From: Pontibacillus marinus BH030004 = DSM 16465
Lineage (GTDB): Bacteria > Bacillota > Bacilli > Bacillales > BH030062
Reading direction: 5' to 3'
Assembly: GCF_000425225.1 (NCBI RefSeq)
Contig: NZ_KE384334.1
Location: forward strand, 1 to 64,000
Length of the DNA: 64,000 nucleotides
Below the pieces are notes generated by a model that was not told the origin of the DNA, did not search any database, and saw nothing but the letters and a program-made list of their open reading frames with translations. Shown here in pieces: positions 7,927-16,712 of this stretch (positions are counted from its first letter, which is position 1; the number at the start of each line of letters is the position of its first letter). Both the position numbers and the translations under genes were made by a program.

Positions 7927-8397
7927 TTATTTCAGGCTTTCTACGATCTTTATAAACTCTTCTTTAGTAACATTCGTCTGCAAGTTGTACAAGCTATCAT
8001 TATTATGCTGAACATCTTTCGGAACAAATCTATAATCATATACACCGGATCTTTTGGCAGATTTGCTTAACAATCCAATGAAATCCCCTACCTTCAGAAT
8101 CTCATGATTTAATTCCTCAATATTTTCACCAGTTTCAAGATATTTCATTAAGCTATCTTGATATGTTACTGTAGAGAACTTTTCCTGATGAATATCAATT
8201 GCTTTATCTTCTTTCAAAAAGCTAATAAATACTTCATCTTCACTTATGCTTTCACGTTCATACTCAAAGCCATTTGGAATGTACTCTGGAAGTAAAACCT
8301 GAAAGTCTGCTGTATCTCTTATTTTTTCTGGCGAGTATTCTAGGCCACAGCCAGTCATTATTAATAGTGAAACAATAACACCGAGAATTCTTTTCAC
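7927..8397 (-). CDS. Hypothetical lipoprotein
   Basis: About 156 residues. GTG 8397 is preferred because GTGAGGTG lies eight bases upstream; the TTG at 8421 would give nine extra residues and no ribosome site. A hydrophobic signal ends IMTGC, a lipobox, so it is predicted to be membrane-anchored outside the cell. The mature part is acidic, and its opening (ADFQVLLPEYIPNGFEYE) resembles the DUF4367-type proteins found in many Bacillaceae. No enzymatic motif is visible. Confidence 0.7.
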   Translation of the reverse strand: MKRILGVIVSLLIMTGCGLEYSPEKIRDTADFQVLLPEYIPNGFEYERESISEDEVFISFLKEDKAIDIHQEKFSTVTYQDSLMKYLETGENIEELNHEILKVGDFIGLLSKSAKRSGVYDYRFVPKDVQHNNDSLYNLQTNVTKEEFIKIVESLK

Positions 8398-8470
8398 ACC
8401 AACTGTCACCTCACTTAACAATTCTCTGATTAATCTAGCGGGAACTTAAGGACGATCAATTCTTTGTAAA

Positions 8471-8500
8471 AAACGAACCTACCCAAAAGTAAGTTCGTTT
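8471..8500 (-). terminator. Terminator downstream of the MFS gene
   Basis: AAACGAACCTAC and GTAAGTTCGTTT pair with one mismatch and are followed on the minus strand by TTTTTTAC. An almost identical hairpin lies at 17892-17921, also next to a GGGACA hairpin, so terminator and repeat may travel together. Confidence 0.65.
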
Positions 8501-8535
8501 CATTTCACAATATATGATCAATATAGAGGAACACA

Positions 8536-8585
8536 GGGACAGGTACACTGTCCCTATTCAGACTCAAAGACGATGGACCTGTCCC
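8536..8585. repeat. GGGACAGGT hairpin repeat
   Basis: GGGACAGGT at 8536-8544 pairs with ACCTGTCCC at 8577-8585 around a 32-base loop containing a second CTGTCCC. Similar elements are at 17811-17860 and, decayed, near 2501-2560. Confidence 0.55.
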
Positions 8586-8597
8586 TTCGTCCCAAAG

Positions 8598-9752
8598 TTA
8601 CCTTCTAATGATTTTCATGAATTTTTTATAATTTATAGAGCCTGTCATTATGATGAAACCAGATATATAAAAAACTCCACCCATACCAACTATTGAAGAT
8701 GCTGCTCCTAAAAGAACTGGTGTGACGAATTGAGTAAGTTTGTTTATAGATAACCTTAACCCTAAGCCCTCCCCTACCCGTTGTTCGGGCAATAACGATA
8801 TAGTACTAGATATAGCCAAAGGCTGTCCTACTCCCATGCTGAGTCCAAGAATAAATGATAAAAAGCCTAGCATATATACATTGCTAAACAAAGGATAAAT
8901 TAGATATATGCTTCCTGCCACTACAATTGAAATTGATATAATGAAACTTCTATCATACATTTTCACTAATAAAGGAAGGATTACTCTTATTAGAATACCT
9001 GCACCTGCATTTAAAGAAATGATAATTCCTATTAATGAATTCGAAACACCACTACTTGATGCAAGTAATGGAAAAAAAGCTATATAAATATCTTTAGACA
9101 AAAGGACTATGGCACTAATAAGAAATGCTTTTCGTAATTCGGGTATAAGTAATAAGTCAAATGACTGAACCTTTTTTTCTTCTGGTGCTTTCACTTCTCT
9201 TTTTCTGGATTTTTCAAATAACGCAATGGAAGGTAGTGACAGGAATAAAATAAGTCCTAATATTGCTAAGGTAGTTGAGTAGCCAATTTTATCAGATAAA
9301 AACCCACCAATAAGTGGTCCGATAAAACTACCAAACGCAACACTAATACTAAATATGTTGATGTAATAATCACGTATTTTACTTTTGCTAAAACTACCTA
9401 TATACGCTTGCATGGAGATGACATAAAGTACTTGTGAAAGTCCTGATATTATTTGAGACGCGTGCACCCCACCTAAATTATAGAAAATGTAAGGAACAAT
9501 GAGAGAAAAACCACCAAGTGTTATAGCTATTATAAGCGGTACTTTGCTTCCTACTTTATCAACAATCTTTCCTAACCTAATAGATAAAAATAATGGTAGC
9601 AAAGAAAAAAGGGATACAATTATCCCTATTTGCATATTACTTGCACCTAATTGACTTGAGAACAAGGGAACTAAAGGTCTAGTTCCTGCAACACTAAACA
9701 TAAAGAAAGTTGTAGAAATAAAAATTAAATATTGGTTGTAGTTTTTTTTCAT
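8598..9752 (-). CDS. MFS transporter
   Basis: About 384 residues with 11-12 hydrophobic segments and the MFS loop signature (RLGKIVDKVGSKVP) after the second helix. The start is ATG 9752, seven bases after GAGGAG; the ATG at 9782 lacks a ribosome site. It exports or imports a small molecule at the membrane, with the substrate unknown. It lies 100 bases downstream of the dehydrogenase at 9861-10883 on the same strand, so co-transcription with the Tct catabolic genes is possible but not shown. Confidence 0.82.
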   Translation of the reverse strand: MKKNYNQYLIFISTTFFMFSVAGTRPLVPLFSSQLGASNMQIGIIVSLFSLLPLFLSIRLGKIVDKVGSKVPLIIAITLGGFSLIVPYIFYNLGGVHASQIISGLSQVLYVISMQAYIGSFSKSKIRDYYINIFSISVAFGSFIGPLIGGFLSDKIGYSTTLAILGLILFLSLPSIALFEKSRKREVKAPEEKKVQSFDLLLIPELRKAFLISAIVLLSKDIYIAFFPLLASSSGVSNSLIGIIISLNAGAGILIRVILPLLVKMYDRSFIISISIVVAGSIYLIYPLFSNVYMLGFLSFILGLSMGVGQPLAISSTISLLPEQRVGEGLGLRLSINKLTQFVTPVLLGAASSIVGMGGVFYISGFIIMTGSINYKKFMKIIRR

Positions 9753-9860
9753 TACTTTTCTCCTCATACTAAACTTCTCCATTGTTATTAGGGTAGAAAA
9801 GTACTATTTCCTTCTTATTAATTCTGCCATAAGTACTTAAATTAATTTTGTATCTTCGTT

Positions 9861-10883
9861 TCACGCTAAATGTAATTCTTCTATTTCATTTAATGTTTCT
9901 TCTTGAACAGAAATTCTTACTTCATTCCCCTTCATCAGTCTATTTTCTATTTCACCAGGAATTAAGATTTCATCTACACCATCTTTTTTCGATGAAGCCT
10001 TCATTTTGTGAAACCAGTTACCTATATGATTTTCAAATTCATTAACAGGGATTAAGTCATCTATTTTCATTGTTAAAAAAAAGTGTCCAGTCCCAGCATT
10101 TTTCGTAGTTTTTGTAACCGATTCTGTTTCATAACTAAAATTACCTAAATTAAGGCCTCCACATAATGCATCAACTGCAATAGCAAGTCCGTAACCTTTA
10201 TGCCCCCCCATTGGAAGAATGGTACCTTCTATTGCCTTTGTTGGATCTGTAGTATCAAACCCATCTTTATCTTGGGCCCATCCTAAGGGGATTTTTTTGT
10301 TCTCCCTTTCGTAACTTCGAATTTTCCCTTTAGCTGTTGCACTAACAGCAATATCTAGTGTGAAATCATCATAATCACTAGCTGGAAACGATATAGATAG
10401 TGGGTTAGTACCTAACATTGGGTCTTTACCTCCCCACGGAGCCATTGTAGGGCCAGCATTTGACTGAACCATAGAATAAAACCCTTCTGAAGCTGCTTTT
10501 CTTGTATAATAACCACATGTTCCAAAGTGATTGCTATTTCTTACGGTTGCTGCGGTAACTCCGTGTTTCTCTGAGTGGGCCATACATAAATCTAACACTT
10601 TATTAGCTACAACTTGGCCTAAGCCGTTGTCACCATCAATTAATAATAGTGCACCATTTTCTTTTATGACCTTAACGTTTGGGTCAAGGTTGATCAAACC
10701 GTTCTCAATTCTCTGGACATAATATTTTAATCTCATTAGCCCATGGGAATGGACACCACGCATTTCAGCATCTAATAAGGTGTCAACAACGATATTAGCG
10801 TCCTCAGTATTTAGTCCAGCATTTTCTAAAATAGTTGTACATTTGTTTTTGAGTTCACTTATATTAGCTTCCACAATTGACAT
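9861..10883 (-). CDS. Ldh2-family (malate/lactate/sulfolactate-type) dehydrogenase
   Basis: About 340 residues of the NAD(P)-dependent Ldh_2 family (malate/L-lactate, ureidoglycolate, sulfolactate and 2,3-diketogulonate reductases). Seen: RGVHSHGLMRLKYY (substrate and catalytic His region), RNSNHFGTCGYY, APWGGKDPMLGTNP and GHKGYGLA, all family hallmarks. It should interconvert a 2-hydroxyacid and the 2-oxoacid. ATG 10883 is chosen for the AAGGATG about nine bases upstream. It closes the Tct transporter/RraA cluster, so it probably oxidises the imported hydroxyacid or a breakdown product of it (inference). Confidence 0.85.
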   Translation of the reverse strand: MSIVEANISELKNKCTTILENAGLNTEDANIVVDTLLDAEMRGVHSHGLMRLKYYVQRIENGLINLDPNVKVIKENGALLLIDGDNGLGQVVANKVLDLCMAHSEKHGVTAATVRNSNHFGTCGYYTRKAASEGFYSMVQSNAGPTMAPWGGKDPMLGTNPLSISFPASDYDDFTLDIAVSATAKGKIRSYERENKKIPLGWAQDKDGFDTTDPTKAIEGTILPMGGHKGYGLAIAVDALCGGLNLGNFSYETESVTKTTKNAGTGHFFLTMKIDDLIPVNEFENHIGNWFHKMKASSKKDGVDEILIPGEIENRLMKGNEVRISVQEETLNEIEELHLA

Positions 10884-11032
10884 TTTAAAGCCCATCCTTT
10901 TCTTTTCAATTCTCTCAACCTCTTGTCTTTTACATTCTTCATAAATGGAATTCGGAGAGAGACATTTTTACATGTAATTCAATATATCAGAAAAGAGGCT
11001 TGTGAAGATTCATTTATTGAACTATTAAAATA

Positions 11033-11440
11033 CTATTTTTTTATTCCTAAAAATCGCCTAAACCTCCTATTCTTGTAGGTAGAAAATACATAATTCATTG
11101 TAAATAATGTGAATAATTGTTCTAAGCGACTTTCTGCTATCGAGTAATTAAATTCTTTTTTAGCCTTAGCTTCAAACTGAGCATATAATTCAGTACTTGA
11201 TTTATTAAATATATCCTCTTCAAAACTCTCAGTATTTACTTTTTCTATTTCATTTTCTACAAATTTAAGTTCTTCAGGAAAACATTCTTCCTTTATACCT
11301 TTTACTATCAAACCATTATTTCCCTTACTATTTTTCAAATAAATCAATTCTATAAGGTCTCTAAGCGTTCGATTATAGTTAATATACTCATTAATATTGA
11401 TAGTCTTTGGATTCTTCTTGTAACGCTTTTTAAATAACAT
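11033..11440 (-). CDS. Hypothetical basic/acidic helical protein
   Basis: 135 residues, not recognised. Both ends are strongly basic (LFKKRYKKN; KNRRFRRFLGIKK) and the middle is acidic and helical, with no signal peptide or membrane segment. ATG 11440 has GGAGG six to eight bases upstream. It sits 37 bases after tctA and 149 before the dehydrogenase gene, so it is probably part of the operon. It is AT-richer than its neighbours and may be a later insertion. Confidence 0.6.
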   Translation of the reverse strand: MLFKKRYKKNPKTININEYINYNRTLRDLIELIYLKNSKGNNGLIVKGIKEECFPEELKFVENEIEKVNTESFEEDIFNKSSTELYAQFEAKAKKEFNYSIAESRLEQLFTLFTMNYVFSTYKNRRFRRFLGIKK

Positions 11441-11477
11441 TCATAACCTCCAACGAACCTATTACTAAAGTAATAAT

Positions 11478-12989
11478 TTACTTATCGATGCTTTCGGATG
11501 CACTTCTATTCTTATTCAAAAGATAATCTCTTACAAACGGTGTTAAGAAAGTAATAAAGGCAAGAATTAAGAATACAGCACTAATTGGTCTTGTAAAGAA
11601 TACACTTGGATCATTACTTGACTGTAATAGAGCTTGTCTAAATGATTGTTCAGCAATAGGACCTAAAATAATTGCTAAAACGATTGGAGTAACAGGTACA
11701 TTAATTTGTCTAAACATATAGCCGACAATACCAAATGCTAGCATTACCCAAATATCAAAATAACTATTATGAATAGCAAAAGCTCCCACTACACTTAGCA
11801 TTAAAATAATAGGACCTAAAATTTTAGCTGGTACTTTTAGAATGGATGAGAAATATTTTATACCCACCAAACCAATTACAATAAATAAAATATTACAAAT
11901 GAATAAGCTGAAGAATAAAGAGTACACAACATCGCCGTTATTTTGAAACAACATCGGTCCCGGTCTAAGACCATGAATTAATAATCCTCCAATAAGAATC
12001 GCAGTTACAGTATTACCAGGTATCCCTAGGGTCAGTAGTGGAATTAATGCTCCTCCAGTTACCGCATTATTTGAAGCCTCTGGTGCGACTACACCTCCAG
12101 GTTCTCCTTTTCCGAATCGCTCAGGATGTTTTGACCACCGTTTTGCTTCGTTATATGCTATAAAAGCTGCTGGATCTCCGCCAATTCCAGGAATAATTCC
12201 GATAAAAGTACCTATAATACCGGATCGAAACATATTTGGAAATAACCTTCTTACTTCTTTAAAGGTTGGCAAGCCACCTTCTGATGGCTTATTAATAGAA
12301 GATTTTGAGCTTGAAGAAGCTGAACTTTTGATTAATTCAAAAGCTTGGGACGCTGAAAACAATCCTATTAACACCGGGATTAGAGAAAAACCCATTGCAA
12401 GCTCAGGTAAGGAAAAATTAAATCTTGGGTACCCATTAATTGGATCCATCCCTACAGATGCAATCAAAATACCAAAAGTTCCGGCCATTAGACCTTTAAT
12501 TGGATTAACCCCACCTAAACTAGAAATAACAGATATACCAAAAATCGCTAAAGCAAAATATTCAGGAGCACCAAATCGTAAGGCTTGCTGAGCTAAAAAA
12601 GGAGCAGTAGTCGAAAGAATAATTGCACTTATTATTCCTCCAACTCCAGATGAAATAGCAGATAATCCTAAAGCTTTCCTACTCAACCCTTGTTTAGTCA
12701 TTTCATAACCATCCAATACTGTTGCCGCTCCTGCTGGTGTCCCAGGAGTGTTTAATAGTATGGCTGAGATAGAGCCACCATAAACGGATGAACAATATAT
12801 TGACCCAAGTAAAATGATTCCATGTGCAGGCTCCATTGTAAAAGTAAATGGAATAATGATGGCAATTGACATTGTAGAACTTAAACCAGGTAAACAACCC
12901 ATGATGATTCCGAATAAAGTCCCACATAATATAATTAATAATACCGAAATTGAGAAAACATCTGCTATTGCATTAATCCAGATATCCAT
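11478..12989 (-). CDS. tctA: Tripartite tricarboxylate transporter, large membrane subunit TctA
   Basis: 503 residues with about 10-12 membrane segments and the conserved TctA motifs GCLPGLSSTMSIAI near residue 32 and GIIPGIGGDPAAFIAYNEAK near 265. It forms the sodium- or proton-coupled translocation channel that takes substrate from TctC. AAGGAGGAG precedes ATG 12989. It is 14 bases after tctB, in the order tctC-tctB-tctA. Confidence 0.93.
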   Translation of the reverse strand: MDIWINAIADVFSISVLLIILCGTLFGIIMGCLPGLSSTMSIAIIIPFTFTMEPAHGIILLGSIYCSSVYGGSISAILLNTPGTPAGAATVLDGYEMTKQGLSRKALGLSAISSGVGGIISAIILSTTAPFLAQQALRFGAPEYFALAIFGISVISSLGGVNPIKGLMAGTFGILIASVGMDPINGYPRFNFSLPELAMGFSLIPVLIGLFSASQAFELIKSSASSSSKSSINKPSEGGLPTFKEVRRLFPNMFRSGIIGTFIGIIPGIGGDPAAFIAYNEAKRWSKHPERFGKGEPGGVVAPEASNNAVTGGALIPLLTLGIPGNTVTAILIGGLLIHGLRPGPMLFQNNGDVVYSLFFSLFICNILFIVIGLVGIKYFSSILKVPAKILGPIILMLSVVGAFAIHNSYFDIWVMLAFGIVGYMFRQINVPVTPIVLAIILGPIAEQSFRQALLQSSNDPSVFFTRPISAVFLILAFITFLTPFVRDYLLNKNRSASESIDK

Positions 12990-13003
12990 AAACTGCTCCT
13001 CCT

Positions 13004-13459
13004 TTATGTAAACAGATTACTGAAGATACCTTGCGGGATAGGAATTTTCAGTAATATTTGAAAGATTAATGTGATTCCTACGGTTACACCAAATGAGAGG
13101 GCTATTAATTTTTTGATAGATCGATAATTTAATAGCCAAAGTAATAGCCAAATGAATAGTGGTGTCAAGATTAGGAAGCCTATATACTTCATTAACAGCA
13201 AATAAACAATCATTGAAATTGCTGTATAGATGACATAATGATTTCTACTATTTTTTTCTAGTGGTTCATTACCGTCATCCTTCTCCCTATTAGGCTTTAG
13301 ATGTGTATCTATTATTAAACCGATTGAAAGTAAAATAAGAACTATTGAGAAGAACTCTGGCCACATTCCTGCATCTTCAGTATAGGTACTACCTATAAAG
13401 TAAAAATACAATGAAATTAATACCATGAATCCTGCTAATACATAATTTACTTTTTTCAT
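13004..13459 (-). CDS. tctB: Tripartite tricarboxylate transporter, small membrane subunit TctB
   Basis: 151 residues with four predicted membrane helices (about 5-25, 30-50, 80-110, 120-145) separated by a charged loop, the TctB layout. It partners TctA. AGGAGG lies upstream of ATG 13459. Gaps are 75 bases to tctC and 14 to tctA. Confidence 0.88.
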   Translation of the reverse strand: MKKVNYVLAGFMVLISLYFYFIGSTYTEDAGMWPEFFSIVLILLSIGLIIDTHLKPNREKDDGNEPLEKNSRNHYVIYTAISMIVYLLLMKYIGFLILTPLFIWLLLWLLNYRSIKKLIALSFGVTVGITLIFQILLKIPIPQGIFSNLFT

Positions 13460-13534
13460 ATTTTTACCTCCTAGGGCATTAAGGTTCTTGTTGCTATGAA
13501 AAGTATAGCCCTCTCAACGAGGGCCATTACATTT

Positions 13535-14500
13535 CTATTTTAGTTTACTCATACGTTCAAAGTCTTTATCCATCAACTTTTTAAATTCTTCAGGACCTCT
13601 AGCCCTAGTTACCATACCCATGTTTTCCATCTTTTCTTGGTATTCTTCATTCTCAAATCCTTTTTTAAACGCCTCATGTAAATGCTCTATAACTTCAGGA
13701 TCTGTTCCTGCAGGAGCAACCAACCCTCTCCACGACTCATCCGTGACATCAAACCCTTTATCAACGGATGTCGGAATGTTTGGATATTCTTTGTGGCTCT
13801 TCTCTCCTAACACTAATATAGGCTTCAAATTTTCTGATTGAACTTGTCCTTCACCTTCTGAAAAGCTTGCGAGAGCAATATCATCATGACCACCGGCTGC
13901 TGAAGCAACTGCTGGCGCTCCACCATCATACGGAATAGTAGTTGCGTCTATTCCTAAAGCCTTTATCATTTCTTGTCCGGCAATATTATCTGATGCTTGA
14001 GCTCCAGAAGTTGCAATTGTCACTTCACCTGGATTCTGTTTTGCATATTCTACAAAGGAGTCAAAGTCATCATATGGAGCATCAGATGACGCATACATAA
14101 TAGTTACATCACTAACTAGTTGCATAATTGGCTGATAATCTTCATACGTATATGAAGTTTTATTAAAGATAGGATTCGTTACAACAGAAGTAGTAGCTAA
14201 AAGCAAAGTATATCCATCAGCATCTGCAGAAGCTACATACCCCTGGCCAGCAGTACCGCCTCCGCCTTCTCTATTCTCAATGACGATTGATTGTCCCATA
14301 TGTTCCTCAGAATATTGTGCGATGATACGTGCTGTATGGGTTGCAGCTCCACCTGCTGCAAATGGTACAATAATTTTAATTGGTTTATCTGGGAAGTCTT
14401 CACTTGTCCCTCCACTTGTTTCCTGGTTACCACAAGCTGATAAAACGATTGATATGATAAACAATAAAGTTAAAAGGCCTTTCATCTTAAACGCTTTCAT
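13535..14500 (-). CDS. tctC: Tripartite tricarboxylate transporter substrate-binding lipoprotein TctC
   Basis: About 321 residues. The signal sequence ends IVLSACG, a lipobox, so it is a membrane-anchored extracellular binding protein. The Bug/TctC signatures are visible: FPDKPIKIIVPFAAGG at the mature N-terminus, and later APAGTDPEVIEHLHEAF. It captures a carboxylic acid for TctAB. ATG 14500, about 10 bases after AAGGTG, fits better than the GTG at 14509; either way it overlaps the end of the upstream gene by 14 or more bases, suggesting translational coupling. The ligand cannot be told from sequence. Confidence 0.9.
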   Translation of the reverse strand: MKAFKMKGLLTLLFIISIVLSACGNQETSGGTSEDFPDKPIKIIVPFAAGGAATHTARIIAQYSEEHMGQSIVIENREGGGGTAGQGYVASADADGYTLLLATTSVVTNPIFNKTSYTYEDYQPIMQLVSDVTIMYASSDAPYDDFDSFVEYAKQNPGEVTIATSGAQASDNIAGQEMIKALGIDATTIPYDGGAPAVASAAGGHDDIALASFSEGEGQVQSENLKPILVLGEKSHKEYPNIPTSVDKGFDVTDESWRGLVAPAGTDPEVIEHLHEAFKKGFENEEYQEKMENMGMVTRARGPEEFKKLMDKDFERMSKLK

Positions 14501-15377
14501 TTTCTTCACACACCTTTTTATTGATTTTTTCGATCACTAACTTCCAATCCTCAGGGGTTTGATTATCAAACTTATTTTTTAATTCATGTTCTGTTAGGGA
14601 TATTAGCTTCTGCTTAGTAGCATTTGTCATAACAGGCATTTTGTTATTTTCGTCTAATAGATTAATTACATTTTCCATCTCTATAACTCGCCTTTCAGAG
14701 TGGATGGCAGTACCTGTAATCAACCTATTTATTATTTCCTCAAATGGCTTTTCATCGATTGTTGCTGAAATTGAATTGACAACACGATCGCCAATATTCA
14801 AATCTTGGGCTAACTCTAGCACCTCAAATAGAAGAGCTGATACACCTTTCATGAAAATACTTCTAGTGAATTTTATATTTGTTGCATCTCCAAGTACTTC
14901 ACTAACTTTCTCAATATTCATATTATATGGACCCATTAATTTAATAAATAAATCGACTCCATCACCGCTAGCAATAATAGGTACACGATGTTTATGCACT
15001 TGCAACGGACCCATTAATGCAGCATCGACAAACTTTTTCTCTTTGTTTAATAGCTTTTCATAGATTTCAGTTTTTACTTTAGCACTTGCAGTTGAAACAT
15101 CAATGCATAATATATTATCATTGAGATGCTTATATATGTTATCCCAAGCATTATAAGCGTGATGAGCTGGTACTGCAACAATGACAACATCAACTTCTGG
15201 TTGTAGTACTCGCTCTGGACTTGATACAAGTTTTACTCCAACTGAGTTTGCCTTCTCCTTTACAAAATCCTGGTCATATAAGGGATCATAAGCAAAAACT
15301 TCTTTTACACCATCTTCCAATAATCCTTTTGACATTTCATAACCAACTTCACCAAAACCAATAAACCCTATTTTCAT
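14487..15377 (-). CDS. NAD(P)-binding beta-hydroxyacid dehydrogenase-like protein (DUF1932)
   Basis: 296 residues. The N-terminal Rossmann motif GFIGFGEVGYEMSKG resembles 6-phosphogluconate and 3-hydroxyisobutyrate dehydrogenases; DVSTASAKVK and GPLQVHKHRVPI correspond to the family's substrate loop. The C-terminal helical part (FTRSIFMKGVSALLFE) has the conserved Lys-containing segment of the DUF1932 subfamily. It probably oxidises or reduces a hydroxyacid intermediate. TAGGAG precedes ATG 15377. It overlaps tctC and lies 179 bases after the RraA-like gene. Confidence 0.82.
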   Translation of the reverse strand: MKIGFIGFGEVGYEMSKGLLEDGVKEVFAYDPLYDQDFVKEKANSVGVKLVSSPERVLQPEVDVVIVAVPAHHAYNAWDNIYKHLNDNILCIDVSTASAKVKTEIYEKLLNKEKKFVDAALMGPLQVHKHRVPIIASGDGVDLFIKLMGPYNMNIEKVSEVLGDATNIKFTRSIFMKGVSALLFEVLELAQDLNIGDRVVNSISATIDEKPFEEIINRLITGTAIHSERRVIEMENVINLLDENNKMPVMTNATKQKLISLTEHELKNKFDNQTPEDWKLVIEKINKKVCEENESV

Positions 15378-15556
15378 GTTAGATACTCCTAGCGTTTGAT
15401 ACTTAGTAGATTTTTTTAGAATTCACTTACTTTCTTTGCAAATTAATTTTTACAGCCTGGTCGAATTGAGTAACAGGTATATCACCCTTACTCTATAGAC
15501 CTTTTACTGCATAATCCTCACCCCCTTTAATTGAGGTTCATTTCATTAAATTTTTT

Positions 15557-16237
15557 TTACAAAAACGATTTTAACTTTTCTTCTAACCACACTGGTTCAA
15601 TGGACTTTTCAGGATTCATCCCCTGTTTTCTACTTTCCTCATATTCTCTAATTGTTTTAAGACGTACTTCTTCATATTCTAGTTTCTTTTCTGCTTTAGA
15701 AAGCGTAGTCTCAATTTTATCTTCCGGAACTACCACGACACCATCTTCATCACCCATGATCAAGTCTCCAGGTTGTACAGGTACACCACCACAAGAAATA
15801 GGTGTATTAAACTCACCTGGACCATCTTTAAATGGACCATTTGGGATATAACCTTTTGCAAAGATAGGAAATGCTAATTCTGTTAGTGCATCTTTGTCGC
15901 GCACAAGCCCATCAATTATTATCCCCTCACATCCTTTTGCCTTAGCAGCTCTTGCCATTAACTCCCCCAAATATGCATTTTGGGTATGCCCTTTTCCATC
16001 TGCAACTAATACATAACCTTCTTTTCCAGAATGTATTGCATGGTGAAGAAACAGATTATCTCCAGGTCTCATACTTACCGTTATAGCTGTTCCAACAACT
16101 TTCATTCCAGACGCCACTGGCTTTATTTTATAATCCATAGAGCCAGTGCATCCCATTGCGTCAGATATAAGAGTTGTATTCAGATGTTTTGCCCTCTTTA
16201 TTAATTCTTCCGATAAAAGTCTTGGTAAATCATTCAT
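15557..16237 (-). CDS. RraA-like aldolase (HMG/CHA aldolase or oxaloacetate decarboxylase type)
   Basis: 226 residues of the RraA/HMG-aldolase superfamily. GELMARAAKAKG followed by GIIIDGLVRDKDAL supplies the Arg-Asp pair that binds pyruvate enolate and the divalent metal; PGDLIMGDEDGVVVVP is the other family signature. In this context it most likely cleaves a branched 2-oxo/hydroxy dicarboxylate to pyruvate or decarboxylates oxaloacetate, rather than inhibiting RNase E. It is the first gene after the cre box, with the rest of the operon following. Confidence 0.83.
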   Translation of the reverse strand: MNDLPRLLSEELIKRAKHLNTTLISDAMGCTGSMDYKIKPVASGMKVVGTAITVSMRPGDNLFLHHAIHSGKEGYVLVADGKGHTQNAYLGELMARAAKAKGCEGIIIDGLVRDKDALTELAFPIFAKGYIPNGPFKDGPGEFNTPISCGGVPVQPGDLIMGDEDGVVVVPEDKIETTLSKAEKKLEYEEVRLKTIREYEESRKQGMNPEKSIEPVWLEEKLKSFL

Positions 16238-16285
16238 TGATATACACTCCTATTTGTAATTTTAAGATAATAAAGATTCATACAT

Positions 16286-16299
16286 TGGAAGCGTTTACA
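16286..16299. promoter_or_regulatory. cre box (CcpA site) upstream of the RraA/Tct operon
   Basis: TGGAAGCGTTTACA matches the cre consensus TGNAANCGNWWNCA at every fixed position. It lies 49-62 bases upstream of the RraA-like start, where CcpA would block or repress initiation, so the operon is likely under carbon catabolite repression. Confidence 0.75.
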
Positions 16300-16543
16300 T
16301 CTACATCCAAAAATAAGAGCACTTTATTCATAGAAACTTGATTTTAGCAGTTAGATATGTAGTAAAAATAACACTTTTTATCTTTTATGTAATATTTATT
16401 ACTACATTGTATGGTTATAGTAACATCTATAACACCAAAAGACAATATTTTTTAAAAATTCATAAAACTTCTCTCGCATTCGATTTTATTGGGGTTTCAA
16501 CGTAAATTATGTCTTATTAGAACTAAAAAAAAGCAAAAAAATA

Positions 16544-16573
16544 AGTAATATCGAATCTTCATTCGATATTACT
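16544..16573 (-). terminator. Terminator of the rpiR-type gene
   Basis: AGTAATATCGAAT and ATTCGATATTACT form a perfect 13-bp stem with a four-base loop, followed on the minus strand by TATTTTTTT. Confidence 0.85.
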
Positions 16574-16712
16574 CATATAGAAATTAATGAAATATTTTTT
16601 ACCACACATCATTCAAAGGTAAATATCATACAACACAATCATTCTAATTTTAAGTTACTTTATTTAGACTGAAGATCATTCTCTGATCATTCAATAGCAT
16701 TACATAATAATT

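Larger units (their letters stand above)
16238..16712. other. Operon promoter region and rpiR 3' flank
   Basis: Besides the cre box and the terminator at 16544-16573, the stretch is AT-rich. GTAATATTTATTAC near 16388 is a small palindrome (6-bp arms), a candidate second operator for the RpiR regulator. No coding frame is convincing. Confidence 0.4.

Noticed and set aside
15450-15480. Fifth copy of the GTGCCTGGCAC hairpin
   Set aside because: Only GTCGAATTGAG and a CCTG are shared; there are no paired outer arms, so it may be chance or a heavily decayed relic.
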